This document shows positions 49,682-62,009 of a DNA stretch of 64,000 nt, piece by piece; within the stretch, counting starts at the first letter, position 1; each line of letters starts with the position of its first letter. The position numbers and the translations under genes were made by a program. This DNA comes from Anseranas semipalmata. Its lineage: Eukaryota > Chordata > Aves > Anseriformes > Anseranatidae. The stretch spans positions 109,199 through 173,198 of the forward strand of contig VXAA01003306.1 in the NCBI GenBank assembly GCA_013399115.1. The letters run 5' to 3'. Under the pieces are notes generated by a model. That model saw only the letters and a list, made by a program, of their open reading frames with translations. It was not told where the DNA came from and did no database searches.

Positions 49682-52059
49682 GAAAGAGGGATAATTAACT
49701 TCTGCAGCATGTGCTCTAGGTTTTTTAGCTTGTGTTGTAGTAGGAACAGTTTCAGCATTCCAGTTTCTCAGCTTCTTGACAGTGCTCCTCTCTCCCTGTG
49801 TCATTATCCTGTTGATATGTTCAGTGTTTCTGCTGCCTGGCTGGCAGGAGCCATGCAGCAGAGGCTTCTGATAGTTATTCCATTCTTACCAACCTTTAGC
49901 TAAACCCTGGCTGAGACTCTGAGCAGACTTCTCGTAAGGGATGGAGCTCTGTGCTGTTTAGTTCCTTATTAAGTATCTTTAGTCAGTATATAGTAAATGT
50001 CTCAACTCTTCTGGCATGGCCTAGATCCAAGAAACTTGACTGGTGTCTCTTCCTCTGAAAGTATGGCTTTGGTATCTAAACCTGAATGCTTTCTTGAAGG
50101 TACTTTATAGGGAAATGTAGAAAGCATTGATTAGTTTGCTTCCCAGTCCAATATCACAGGCATCAGAAGTGACCCTGAGTCACTCAAGTGCACTGTCCCC
50201 TTATGGTGATGTCAGGGGTACTGGGGACAGGGATGACTGCAGCATATGTGTGCTGAGGGCCCGTGCTTGGGCTTAGTCCTGGTTCAGCCTGAAGTAATGA
50301 GGCAGAGCAGCCTCCCTGTGCTCTTGCAGTGGTGTCCATCTCACAGAGGCACTGCTTCCTGGTATATCTTGCCATGTTCTTCCTCTTTTACCTAATGAAG
50401 GGTCCTTCTGGCAAACAGACCCCTAGAGCAGGTAGCTGGAGACCTGCATAAGCTCGACTTGACCCTAGACTTGGTGTGATCCACAACTTAAAAAATGCTG
50501 CTCTAGGTCTGTGGCTACATGATTTGTTTGATTATCTTTGTGTGGTGATTCTTATTTTGCAAGGACACTTGAGGTGAAAGCACTTGCTAGGCTAACCCTA
50601 GAGTAGTTGACATGGTATGAATCTATACTGGGGCTTATCTCATAGTAGCTTCTCATGTAGCTGTGTGCTCAGTGATCCCTCTCAGCTAAAGGCAAAGGCT
50701 GAGTTGGTGGAAAGTACTTAATCAGAAGATTGGCATTTCATTTGGAAGAATAAGCTGCTGTTACTATGAATTTCATCCTACAGCCAGTCTTGGTGTTTGA
50801 CAATTGGCATGAAGAGGAGTGGATGCTTGAATGCAGTGATTTGTTCCAATCCAGTAATTGTTCCCAGGCCAAGTGGAGAAATAACTCCAGCCTTGGGCAG
50901 CCTTCAAAGTGTCTGGCTTAGTCGAACTTTTCAAAGAAATGTAGAGGTGAGATTTTTTCACTAAGAGCTGGTGAAAGCATGTTCCCCTTGATGTCTGTGT
51001 GGGAGCAAGATCAGGCCAACAATTGATGCTTCAGCTCCTTATCCAGGAAAATCCAAATCCATTTCTTCTTCAAAAACCTTTTTCATCCTTGGTTGTGTGA
51101 GGAAGTCTCCCCAAGGAGCAATTTTAGTTTGTTCACTCCATTCCACCCTTGCAGAAAGAATAATCTTGGCATGTATACTTCTGAGTTCTCTGCCTTCATG
51201 CTGTAACAGCTGTCTGAATGCTCAGATTTTGGGTATGGGGAAACTGGGAAGAGATGGGGTTGTAGTTAAGTCCTAGCATCTGCTTGCTGAAATCTCTGAT
51301 CATGTTCTCCAAAGGGTTGGTAGCGTAGCATAGCTGTTTGGTATGATTGTGACTCCAAAGACTCCTGCAAGAAGACCTGTAACTTCCTTTCCGGAACTTC
51401 AAACTTGTCCCTGATATGAGAAGCAGGGCTGTTCCTATTGTAGCTGTTAGATTAGTTCTGGTGTTTGACTCGCATCTTGTGTCAAACTAAGAGTACAACA
51501 GATCCTGCATTTTTGCTGTGGTACTTGTTACTGTTGAGTTTACTCTATAACTGAGAAAAGGCTTGTGCGTGTGTTTGGAGCAGGGGCTTTGCAACCAAAA
51601 GAACTGCCCCGCTGATCTTTGTGCTGGCTGTTACAAGTGCAGATGTCTGAAACAGCCCTATGAAACAGTTTTATGTGCTAATGAGGAAGTTAAAGATGAA
51701 GAGAAAGCAACATTTTAGATAGGCCTATCTTGAGGCCGTTCTATGCTTCTGAATGAATTGCCATGGAAAGCCTGCTTGTGACATCTGTTTACAAGTCTTC
51801 TTGACTACAGAAAGCTGGAGTAGTGTCTTTCTGCAGTCTTCCCTGGAGGCCTATCCAGCTCCGGGCAATCAAATGAATGCTGTTCTTCAGGAAGGTCAGA
51901 TAGCTGTGGTTGAGCAAGGAGTGGCTTCTTCCAAACACATCTCTGGTAAACTGACTTCTACTGGAACAACTTCAAAACAGTCTGACTCAAGGTCATTCTC
52001 ATCACCTTCCATGAGCCACTCTAAATCAATGCTTGCTACCTCCTTCCAACCTGGTCAGG

Positions 52060-52095
52060 CTAATCTCTTCCATTTAGTGTTGTGGAAGAGATTAG
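52060..52095. repeat. Perfect 13-bp inverted repeat (hairpin)
   Basis: CTAATCTCTTCCA (52060-52072) is exactly complementary to TGGAAGAGATTAG (52083-52095), with a 10-base loop. Pairing stops outside the arms (G opposite G). The stem is too short for a microRNA precursor. Confidence 0.7.
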
Positions 52096-54931
52096 GAAAA
52101 GCAAAAGTGCTGACGCTGGAAGATCTTGTTGGCATTTAGCTTTTATGGGTGCAGTCCTGGGAGCAAGTGTTTAGGAATATCCTACAGAACAACCCTAAGA
52201 TTCCTGGGACTTTGAGCTGGATGGTGTTTATTTTGTAGCTGGAGCTATGCAAGTAGTAAGTTGAAAGGTGTGGAGGGAAATTAGTGATTTGTCAACGGGA
52301 ATAAAAAGTCCATGTGGAAAATGGAGCCCAAGGTGGAATAAGCAGTGGGGGAAATGAAGCCCAGAAGTCTTACAGCATATAGTTTTCAAGGCAGGAAAAT
52401 AATCTGTGCTGCAGTTGAGCAGGTTCCTGAAACTACCAGGCTATGCTCTAGTGAGATACACTTTTGCTTGAGACTGGAGTTTGTTGATAACCTTCCCTGG
52501 AAGGTCAGGGAGCCATTGTGTCAAATACCAAACTCAAGACAGCAGAACACATAGGGGTAGGTCCTGCGTATACCATGGCAGACAAAATGGCATGAGAAGC
52601 AGCATAACTAAGTGTCTTCCAGTTTTGTTGCCTAGTAACTGAATCTGTTAAATTGATGTGGTAGGAGTCTTAGCCTCTCCCTTGTGTCCCTTTTCTAGTT
52701 AAGTCTTAGATCTTCAAAGCACCTTTATGTCAAGTTCTGCAAGCTGGAGGACCAGGCTAACATGGGTGTGGGTGAGCAGGTCCTGCACACATGAATCCAG
52801 ACCTTCCTTTGCTACCCATATTTGTGGCTGAAAAGCAGTGGCCCTGAGCTCTCAAGTTGAAAGATTACAGGGACTCTTCAGGGCTGTGAAACAGGAACTT
52901 GATGCTTTGGAGCCTCTGGTAAAAGCAAGGAGACTTGGTAGCTTGAAGCTGTTTAGGTCAGTTACTAGAACCTCAGATGTGCTTGCAGAAGACTGTTCAC
53001 GCTTGGGATTTGTTGTGCTCTTTCATTTTGGAGCTTGGAGCCTACACAGTGGCTTCTTTGTCAAATTGTCTCCTTGATTCCTGAAATGAAATATTCCAGA
53101 AAGTGCTGGGTTTACTCTGGATACCCCCTCCCTTGAAAGGCTGGGAGAAGGGACCATTGTTATGGAAGTGTTTGTGATATTTGAAATTCCTAGGAAATCA
53201 AAGTTGAGGACTCTAGGCCTCTGGGAGAGCAGTGTGAGTAAAGTGACTGCAGATGTATCCTATGGTCTCTGCACCTCCTGTGCCTGGCTAGTGTGAAAGA
53301 AGGGATATTACAAATTAAGTCAGCTCAGCTTTGTTGTAATGTTGGGTTAGTTCACATCTGAAGAAATCCAAGCAATGATAACTGCTGTGCTTTCAAATGT
53401 TTGTTTTCTAATACCTTATCCATGAGGATTAGAAGGTTGGAATATTTGCGTAATTACCTGCCTTGACTCTTAAGGACTGACTTTCTCTCTGCAGATCAGA
53501 TGAGAGGTTTGCAGCATTGCCTGTTCTGGTAGGTACAACAGCTAACCGCTGTCAAATTTAATGCTAATGAAGGAGAGAGGAAGCAACCTGATTATAGGAG
53601 CCTGCTGCAGCCTTTTCTGTGTTCATGTTTTTAATCTTATAACTGATGCCATATTAGATTGTGAATTAGAATATGGAATAGTTTTCTTTAACTTGGGAAG
53701 CTTGTACTGCCTCAGCAAACAGAAGTTTCTCAGCAACTTTGACTTTGATTCTTCGGTATTAGCATAATGTTGCCCCATCTTGGTTTGTACATACTTAAGG
53801 GAGGAAGTAGCTTCAGTTGAGTCTAAATATTAAAACCTGTTGATGACTGTAGCTTTGAAGATGTAAATCTTGGGTGCTGGCTGCCTGACAGCAAATGTCC
53901 AAGTGGAAAAAGACCATCCTGACTAATGTTTAGATTTTTCATAGGGTGGGTAAGCACAGGGAGAAATATATCCAAGCCTGATGCCTTTTCCCATCTCCCT
54001 TGCACAGAGACTGTGTTGCATTGTTGTCTCGTCTGCTGACACATGTGCTTTCCCTGGCCCTGTGGGTACAGGGTGTGGTTTGTTTTTAGCTTACAAAGAA
54101 TTTGTAGTCATCTGGGTGTGGGGAGGGTTTTTCATAATGTTCTGGCAAAACCACCTCTGCTGCTCCTGGTGGCATTGTTGAATATTTGCTGCAGCCTACT
54201 ACAGCTGGAATCTCATCCTGTGAGAGCAGATGCCAGCAATTCCCTGTTGGAGTAAAATTTGGAACATGGTAACTGAATACTGTGGTGAAAACCTTGAGGT
54301 TGAATAAAGTTATGGAGGATTTAATTCTTCTCTTGTCTTGAGGTTTTTCTGCAGCAATGGTGGCAATTTCTAGATATTCTGTCTGAGGCAGGCTGAAGAA
54401 TTGCTGCTTCTTCTGTTCTTGGGAATGAAGCAATCCCTTAGGATCCCCGTTTATACCGGGGGAGTGCTAACATGAGCTCGGCTGTTGCTGACACCAGTGC
54501 AGCCCTGTTCCTGTTATCACAGTCTCTGTTGACAAGCTGCTGGCTGCCATCAGCACTTTCAGCACCCTCTTGGCCAGCTCCTCTGTGAACAGTGTTTAAA
54601 TGGTACACTTAAAATAATGGTAACCCATCCACACTGCTTCCAAGACCGTCTGGTGGGACCAAGCCAGTATTGTAAAAACTGCATGTCTGTAGAAGTAAAA
54701 CCTTCCTGCTGTTCACCCAGCTCCCTGGACAAGCTAGTGTCAGTGTGATTCCACCATACTGGAGTTCATGTTCCTGCAACTGCAAAAAGTGAAATTGATT
54801 ACTGGTGGGATTGGAGGATGGTCACTGTGCTGAAAGGGAGGTACATGGGGAGGTACTGCAGAATAACTGTACTATTGGTAACATGATGGATGGATAAATT
54901 TATCTTTCATAGAGGGCAAGCAGTTGGGTTG

Positions 54932-54959
54932 TTGCACTTTGCAAGCTTTCAAAGTGCAA
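54932..54959. repeat. Perfect 10-bp inverted repeat (hairpin)
   Basis: TTGCACTTTG (54932-54941) pairs exactly with CAAAGTGCAA (54950-54959) around an 8-base loop (CAAGCTTT). The pairing does not extend further. Confidence 0.6.
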
Positions 54960-56084
54960 ATAAGCTGCATCTTGAGCACAATGTCGCCTTTGACACATGA
55001 ACAAGTGCTTGAGAATGAATTTTTTTTTGTGCTTTAGAGGTCAGCAAATGCTAAAATAGTAAGTCTGAGCTGTTGAGCTTTGACATGGACAAGAACAGAC
55101 TGGGGTTACCAAGCAGTCCTGCATGGGTTTTTAGCCATGTGTTTTTTGACTGGGTGTCTTTGGGGAGGTGTTAAGATTCCCTGGATTTCCACAGTGACAC
55201 GGAAGCAAGTTAAAAGCATCTGCAATGCCATCCTCTGAGTGAGAGTGATGTGGTATTGCATAAAGTGATGGCAAATGGGAAGGAATATTTCATGTGATGC
55301 ATAATTAGCTTGCGGAACCTACTTCTGCAGGATATTCTAGAAACTGCTAGCTTGGAGAAAAACTGAGACCTTCCTAATTATACTAGCTTTCCTAAATACT
55401 TTGAAGATTAATGCTAATACTCTCAGTGCACTTAGAAGTGGCTGCTGTAGTAGATGAACAGAGGATTCTCAGTCATTCCTTATTAGAATAGTGTCTCCTC
55501 TAAATGCCTAACCCTGATCAGTGCAGCTTGCTATTTCATGTAGCATCAGTTGCTCTGACAGCTCTGGATTAACATCCCCAGTGGAGAAGGGAAGCAGCCT
55601 GCAGCGTAGTGGTACTGGCTAATTCATGTCTGGTTTACATATATGCCTTAAATTCATGTGTATGCTGCCTTAGTCCTAAATAAAAGTTGCAAGAGGAGTG
55701 GTGTTGGAACAGGGAGAGGTACAAAGACAGGACTTCTACAGTGTTCTACACGACAGCAATGCTGTAGCAGCCAGTTCAGACCAGTGCTCCCTTCAGTGCC
55801 TCTCCGCATGTGCTGGCTGTGGTCTTAGATGTCCTCCACAGTTCTTGCTCTCCACAAGGCCCTTCTAGTACATCCAGGGCTGCTGAACCAAAACTGGCCC
55901 AGATAAAAGCTTTAGTGTGCAGTCTGCCATAACAGACCCCTCCAGCCCCTCACTGAAGGAATCGTTATTTCTAGATCACCACAGTAGGCCTTTAAAACAA
56001 AGTTTAAAGTTTAAAGACAGTTTCTTTTGCTGGGTCCTGGTGGCCCCCTCGGCTGCCCCTCATGTCTGACCTGGAGCTGATCGC

Positions 56085-56816
56085 CTCAGAGACCCCAAGC
56101 AGTGCTACAGGCTGGGGGATGAGTGGCTGGAAAGCTGCCTGGCAGAGAAGGACCTGGGTGTATTGGTTGATAGCCAGCTGAATATGAGCCAGCAGTGTGC
56201 CCAGGTGGCCAAGAAGGCCAACAGCATCCTGGCTTGTATCAGAAATAGTGTGGCCAGCAGGACTAGGGAAGTGATTGTCCCCCTGTACTCGGCTCTGGTG
56301 AGGCCGCACCTTGAGTCCTGTGTTCAGTTTTGGGCCCCTCACTACAAGAAGGACATTGAGGTGCTGGAGCAAGTCCAAAGAAGGGCAACGAAGCTGGTGA
56401 GGGGTCTGGAGAACAAGTCCTACGAGGAGCGGCTGAGGGAGCTGGGGTTGTTTAGCCTGGAGAAGGGGAGGCTCAGGGGCGACCTTATCACTCTCTACAG
56501 GTACCTTAAAGGAGGCTGTAGCGAGGTGGGGATTGGTCTCTTCTCCCACGTGTCCGGTGATAGGATGAGGGGGAATGGGCTAAAGTTGCACTAGGGGAGG
56601 TTTAGGTTAGATATTAGGAAAAACTTTACTGAAAGGGTTGTGAGGCATTGGAACAGGCTGCCCAGGGAAGTGGTTGAGTCACCATCCCTGGAGGTATTCA
56701 AAAGATGTTTAGACATAGAGCTTAGTGACATGGTTTAGTGGAGGGCTTGTTAGTGTTAGGTCATAGGTTGGACTAGGTGATCTTGGAGGTCTCTTCCAAC
56801 CTAAATGATTCTGTGA
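56085..56816 (+). mobile_element. CR1 LINE 3' end, 5'-truncated
   Basis: The + strand reads [20 protein letters not shown] then [70 protein letters not shown] and [19 protein letters not shown], which is the C-terminal part of CR1 ORF2. One stop codon follows NGLKLH, and the homology continues in the same frame as [10 protein letters not shown] typical CR1 3' tail ending GATTCTGTGA closes the element at about 56816. Apart from that stop the frame is open for nearly 500 bases, so this copy is younger than the one at 62 kb. The catalytic domains are absent and it is immobile. Confidence 0.95.
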
Positions 56817-58710
56817 AAAGGAAGGAAGGATGGGGCCTGCAATAAGTGCTGTTCCTGAAAAATATCCTTTATGGAAAGCAAGACTCCATATGTGTCTTAA
56901 ATTACTTTCTCTCCTGTTTTGCTAGCAGATCAGTCTAGTCTCTCTAATCTCTCGGCCGGTGGTGTTAGCGCTATGCTGAGCTGTGTGTTTGTGCTTCCGC
57001 ACTGACCACTGCATGGTTAAGGTCCAGGTTCTGCTTTGGAGCAGATAATCCCTCATGCTGGGACTGCCAAGTGAGCTTTATTTCACACATCTGTGTGACA
57101 GCCTGCTGTGGGCACAGCTTTGTGGGGCAGAAGAATGAAATGGACAATGCTTCAGGACACCAGCATTAGCAGAAAGGACTGTTGCTCTCCTGTTGTGTCA
57201 GCATCTTAGTGTAGCTTATCTCGCTATCTGAAGAGCTTTTGGCTGGTAAGTGGTTGCTGAGCTGTGGTCTGTAGACTAGTGAAGTGGTCCAAGCATCTCC
57301 TGGAGCCCTGTGAGAGGGTGGAGCGCTGAGCTGCAGGCCAGCTCTGCTGCCCTGGCTATGCTGGAGGGAGAAGCTGTGACCCGCAGCTGGCATTGCCCTC
57401 TGTGGGCTGTGTGAGGTGGCATGTGCTCCCATCTGTCAAGTCTCACCTACATCAGATGTGAGATCTGGCATGGGCTGCAGATAGCCTGTCCAGATGGCAG
57501 CTGCCTGATGGGCGTGTCTGCCATCCAGGAATCCTCTGCAGCACAAATGGCTCGGAGCTCAGCCCCTTCCTGAGGACTTTCTGCAGAGGACTAGCAGCAG
57601 TGTGGCTGAGGTGTGGGCAGGGCACGAACAGGGCCTTTTCTGGGGGCAGGAAAAGCAGCAGCATGAGTTCCCATGGATGTCACCCTGTGCACAGACATGT
57701 ATCGGGCCCCTCCTGGCCACCCTGCTCCCTGGGTCCTAGCTGGCAGCAGCAGAGGACTTGCTTTCTTACCTCTGCCCACCACGACTCATGCCCAGGGCAG
57801 AGCCACTGTGTTGCTGCTGCGAAGGGAAGGATCCTGTTCGCATGTACAGGAGAGGTGAGGAGGGGCTGGGGGAGCGATCTGCACAGCCCCATCATGCACA
57901 CGCTGGGTGATGTGGTGAGTCCTGCTGTGTCAGCGGTGCTGCTCTTCCATGACTGCTGGCCCCCAGGCATGGGGGCTCCTTGTGCTGTTGGTGCCTCCAC
58001 TTTAGCTTGCTCTATTGCTATTTCTGCATCCCCTGGACAAAAGCAAACAGGACACATGGTGTATGAGCGTGTGGATTCAAAGCCAAGCTGAGCTGCTGTT
58101 GCTGCAAGCTTTCCACACTTGTAAAAACCTACTGTGGGGCTAGGATTATACTGGCACCTCTACAGCTGCTGCTGTCTGCTCAGTGTGTTGACCTGTGCTG
58201 CACAGGTCCTGCACAGCTGAGCATTTTGATGGGAAGTGGTTATGCTGTGGTCGTGGGGGAAGGCAGCTCTTTGCAAGCCAGCCTGTGTAGGTTCATGACT
58301 TCACTTGTGACTTCTTCTATGTTGGCTGAGTTCCTGGAGCAGGACCCTGGCCTGATCTTGGTAGAGCCTGTGGGAGCATAATGGGTGAGCAGAGAGCCCA
58401 GGGCACTGTGGGCTGGGCCCTCTTCAGCTGGGCTTCATTGTGTCTCTTGATTAAGTTCATTAACCATTAGCTGCCTTTAGTGAGGGTATTGAGGAGGTAA
58501 GCATGACCTGATTCCCAGTATGGAGCAAGGCACACCAAACTGATAGACCATTCCCTTCACTCCATCTGTTTGTGGAAAAACTAAATTTTCAGTGAGCTTG
58601 CAGCTGAGAGGCAACTGGGCACCTGGTCCTGCCTGAGCTGGCATTCTGCTTTTCCTGGCACCATGCTTGTGACATTTTTCTTCCCAATGCTGTCTTGAGG
58701 CAGGGCAGTG

Positions 58711-58727
58711 TTTTTTTTTTTTTTTTT
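58711..58727. repeat. 17-T tract followed by CAG
   Basis: Seventeen T residues are immediately followed by CAG, giving the form of a very strong 3' splice site on the + strand. No convincing exon follows, so it is listed as a homopolymer tract with a possible cryptic-acceptor property. Confidence 0.8.
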
Positions 58728-60780
58728 CAGACTCTTGGTGCTCATTAATGAATTAACAGCTTGGGGAAAAAAAAATTCTCCCTTACTCTGCTGCCCTGTG
58801 CTAGCTGGATTGGAGACCTGCCTGAGTCCACAGTCCAGATGGAGAGCTTGCTGGACATGCATCTGAGGAGCAGGGTGGAGTTGTGTATCACTGCTCTTAC
58901 TTGCTTTAAAACCCTGTGCTGAAAATTACTTTGGGGAGGGTGGGGAGAAATTACAATGACACTTCTAATACAAATAGAAGCCCCAGTAATAGTTGCTGCA
59001 GATGGGTTTGGGAGTGTCTGTGGCTGGTGTTTTCTGCAGCATGTGTTGTCCTCTCAGTAATGTTAACTCTGCTGTAGCAGTCTGTGTGCTGAAAGGAGGA
59101 GATGACCACATCGGTCAGAAGTCCAACTGTGCAAGATGCTGTATTTTTAAACCCCAGTGTTCCTGGGTGGTGTCATCTGATGCTTCATACCTCTTAAATT
59201 TGTGACCTTCTACAAGTGTCTGCCCTTTTTTTAAAAGGGAAGTAAAAAAGCTGCCATGCCCTCCCAGTGTAGCAGTTTTTGGTGTAGAAGTGCTTATTGT
59301 AACTTCTCTGCTTCAATATTGATATAAATTCCTAATAAGAGCATCTCCAAGATGCTTAAACCTTTGGTATGTTGAAAAATCCAAAGCCCCTTAGAGATCA
59401 CAACACTCTTGCCTTTCCTTCATTGACTAAACATTCCTGTTCCCCCTGCAAAGCAGCAGGGACTAGGCATCTAATCAGAAGTGGCTGTTGAAAATTTATT
59501 GCAGTCCTGAGTGGTGGTGCTTTGCCACCCGTGCCATCTTGCCTGCCCTCCTTTAGTTGCCTCACCCCATGCAGTCCCTGGTGCACCAGCACAGCTGCTC
59601 TCTGTGGTTAACTAATGCCAGTTTTCACCCTGGAGGCATGACAGTCATGGATGGGCAGAGAACACAAATGGCTGCACAAAGCATGTTGTGGTGTTTCTGG
59701 ATGAAAGCTGTACCATTAGTCCAGAAATACATTGCTGATATTCAAGGAGAGTCCTTTGGTTCTGTATCTGTGTTGCGTGGGGGGCTCTTATTGTGACTAA
59801 CATTTGAAAGATGCTCCTTGAGTTCAAGGTCTTCTTCCTGCAGATATGTCCAATTCTTTTGTTTCCACAATATGCAGGAACTTAATGTACTTGCAATGGA
59901 CAAACAAATGCAAGGCAGTCCCTTGTGTCTTAAAAACAGGCAGCAGATGAATAAATATGCCAGAAATGCTATCCAGCTGTCTTAGCCCTACAGATCTGCA
60001 AGAGTGCTGTGACCAAGGTGGGTACTGAACCAGAAGCAACAGGTGCCAAGTCTCTGCAACACATCTGTGCTTGCTTGACCAGCAAGTGTTTTCCCAGCTA
60101 GGAAGCCAAGACCTATTTGCATGGGCCTGCCTTTAATACTGTAGCTCTTGCAAACATGGCAGCACTTGCTGCTAAGTGGTGAGGAGGAGGCAATTTTTAG
60201 CTTCTTTGGCTGACTTGTGGCTGGGTTTTAAGGCAGGTGTTTCTCTTGCTTTAAAGCTAAGAAGCTTTCTTTCAGCAAAGAAATGCCAGGTAGCTGAAAT
60301 GCAGTCTAGAAGCCTGCTACAGACCCTGGCATCAGGGAGCTGAGATATGGGTCAGGTTTGTCTGTGGTACAGTGGTGGGTGCTCCTGGAGGAAACCAATG
60401 TGTCTGTGTGGAAAGAATGGCCCTGTAAGGGCACCTATATCTAATGCATGTTCATCCCACAGGTGAGTTAATGCTGTTGATGTAAGGTGGAAACAGCCAG
60501 TTCTTGTAGCTGTTTGGGTCAGGAAAAGTGATTTGGGCACAACTGGTGGTGAGGTCTGGTTGTCTTCCACAGCTGCTGTTGGTAATGGCTGCTGCTTGGT
60601 GGGGTAGAGGGGTTGGAAAGTGACCTCAGGCTGCTTCAGCATCAAGATGAGGTGGCAGAGGTGAGCCTGCTCCCCTTTACCTCTCCTTGATCTTAGCTGC
60701 AGATCCAACTTTCCTCCCTGTGGCCTCTTTGGTTGCATTCCCTGATGTTGTGGTAATGTCACATATGGCTGGGTGTCCCA

Positions 60781-61395
60781 GTGGTGCTGGTGCTCTGTCC
60801 CAGGGCTGGTTTGAGGGGGTGCCCACTGCCTGGAGGACAGATGGGGCAGCGCACACCAACCCCAGACCTCATTGCATTTGTCCTGGAAGCAAGTTCAGCT
60901 AGTGGTATCGGTGGTGGTGGGAGAAGCAATGGCACACAGGCAGTGGTATGGCAATGGCCACCTTGTCCTGGCTGTCATTTCAGATGCACACAAGCAAATT
61001 TCTATGACCTCCGGAAGTATTTGCAGCACTCTGGCTATGTGCATCAGGAGCCAGACTATTGTGTTCATGGACTCAAGCAGGAGCTGTTATGCATAACTGA
61101 TGGTGCTTCCTCCCACAGATCTGCACACCCTCCAATGGTCCCTGGGCATCTGGATGCCAGTGGACATCAACTGGCACACGTGCTGTCATCTGACCTGAAA
61201 GCACAGTCAGGGTTGTGTTGTCCGCATGAAAAGCGACAGGAGTTGCAGCAAGCAAAGCTGAGGGGGAGCTGGTTGGGTGCTGAAGGTGTTGCTCTTGATT
61301 ATCTGAGAGCTTCAGAAGGGCCTGGGTTGGTTGCACCACAGGTCTTGGTGGACACGTTCAGCTTCTGTGAAAGCAGCGCACAGCTTGGACTGTAG
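60781..61395 (+). other. Unrecognised 204-codon open frame
   Basis: An ATG-started frame of 204 codons lies in DNA that is GC-richer than its surroundings. The middle reads CPGCHFRCTQANFYDLRKYL, and a Cys/His-containing segment continues to about residue 100. I do not recognise the family. There is no clear promoter, splice pattern or poly-A tail, and a frame on the opposite strand just to the left (60762-60352) is also long. It may be chance, a decayed processed copy, or part of an unrecognised transposon. It lies about 600 bases upstream of a CR1 body, but does not look to me like CR1 ORF1. Confidence 0.15.
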
Positions 61396-62009
61396 CACGG
61401 GCAGGCAATGCTCCAGCAGTGCAGCCGTGGGTGTAGCAGTTGGTGGGGGAGTGTGAGCAAGAGCTCGGCTTCCCCCACAACTCCCCTGGCTTAGTCACTG
61501 TCAGCAGCTTGTTTCCCTCTCAGGCACTTATTTTCTATGTAGTGTGGAGATGAGATTTTTTTCCAAAGATTACTACTAAAATGGACAAATGGGAAACATT
61601 GAGGGAGTGGGTATTTATAGCACTTCCACAAACAGTCTGCTTAAACGAATGCAGTCACTTAAGTTTGCTTTCCAGGAGTGTGGTTTTGTTTAACCAGTGT
61701 AAGTCTTCTGTAAAGACAGTCATTTGTTCAGTGCAGGAGATGGGAATCTTTATGTGAAGATGCCCATCTTGTCTAGAGGGAAATATTTTCCTCCTGACTA
61801 ATAAAATTTGGCTAGATTTCTATTGTGCCTTAACCATTCTAAGTGTCTTCACCATCAATTGGCAAATCTTCATCAAGGAGCAAAACCCACCTGTCTCAAT
61901 GGGGGAAATGTTTCTTGGCCTATAACCTGGTGAGACTGATGGAGAGGGCTTTAACTTAGGATTGATGGAGGAGGGGGAATACCGTTAGGAACACTGAGGT
62001 TAAGCCAAG

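Larger units (their letters stand above)
33301..56080 (+). other. Long T/G-rich intronic stretch without recognised genes
   Basis: More than 22 kb with lower GC than the left half, a visible excess of T and G on the + strand, and stop codons in all frames at short spacing. I found no exon with credible protein similarity and no RNA gene. Small items inside it are an RFX/CRE-like cluster at 41.1 kb, A- and T-runs at 41.4 and 45.1 kb, a (TA)n run at 49.7 kb, and inverted repeats at 52060-52095 and 54932-54959. Confidence 0.65.
56817..62000 (+). other. Intronic stretch between two CR1 copies
   Basis: No DLGAP4 exon was recognised. It contains a 17-T run directly followed by CAG at 58711-58730, a short A-run near 58765, and a locally GC-richer segment (about 60.4-61.45 kb) that carries an unusually long open frame. 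The last 500 bases are AT-rich. Confidence 0.6.

Noticed and set aside
51753..52139. 128-codon Ser-rich frame, + strand
   Set aside because: No recognisable domain and no splice-site logic tying it to DLGAP4. It also contains the 13-bp hairpin, so a structural repeat explains the DNA better.
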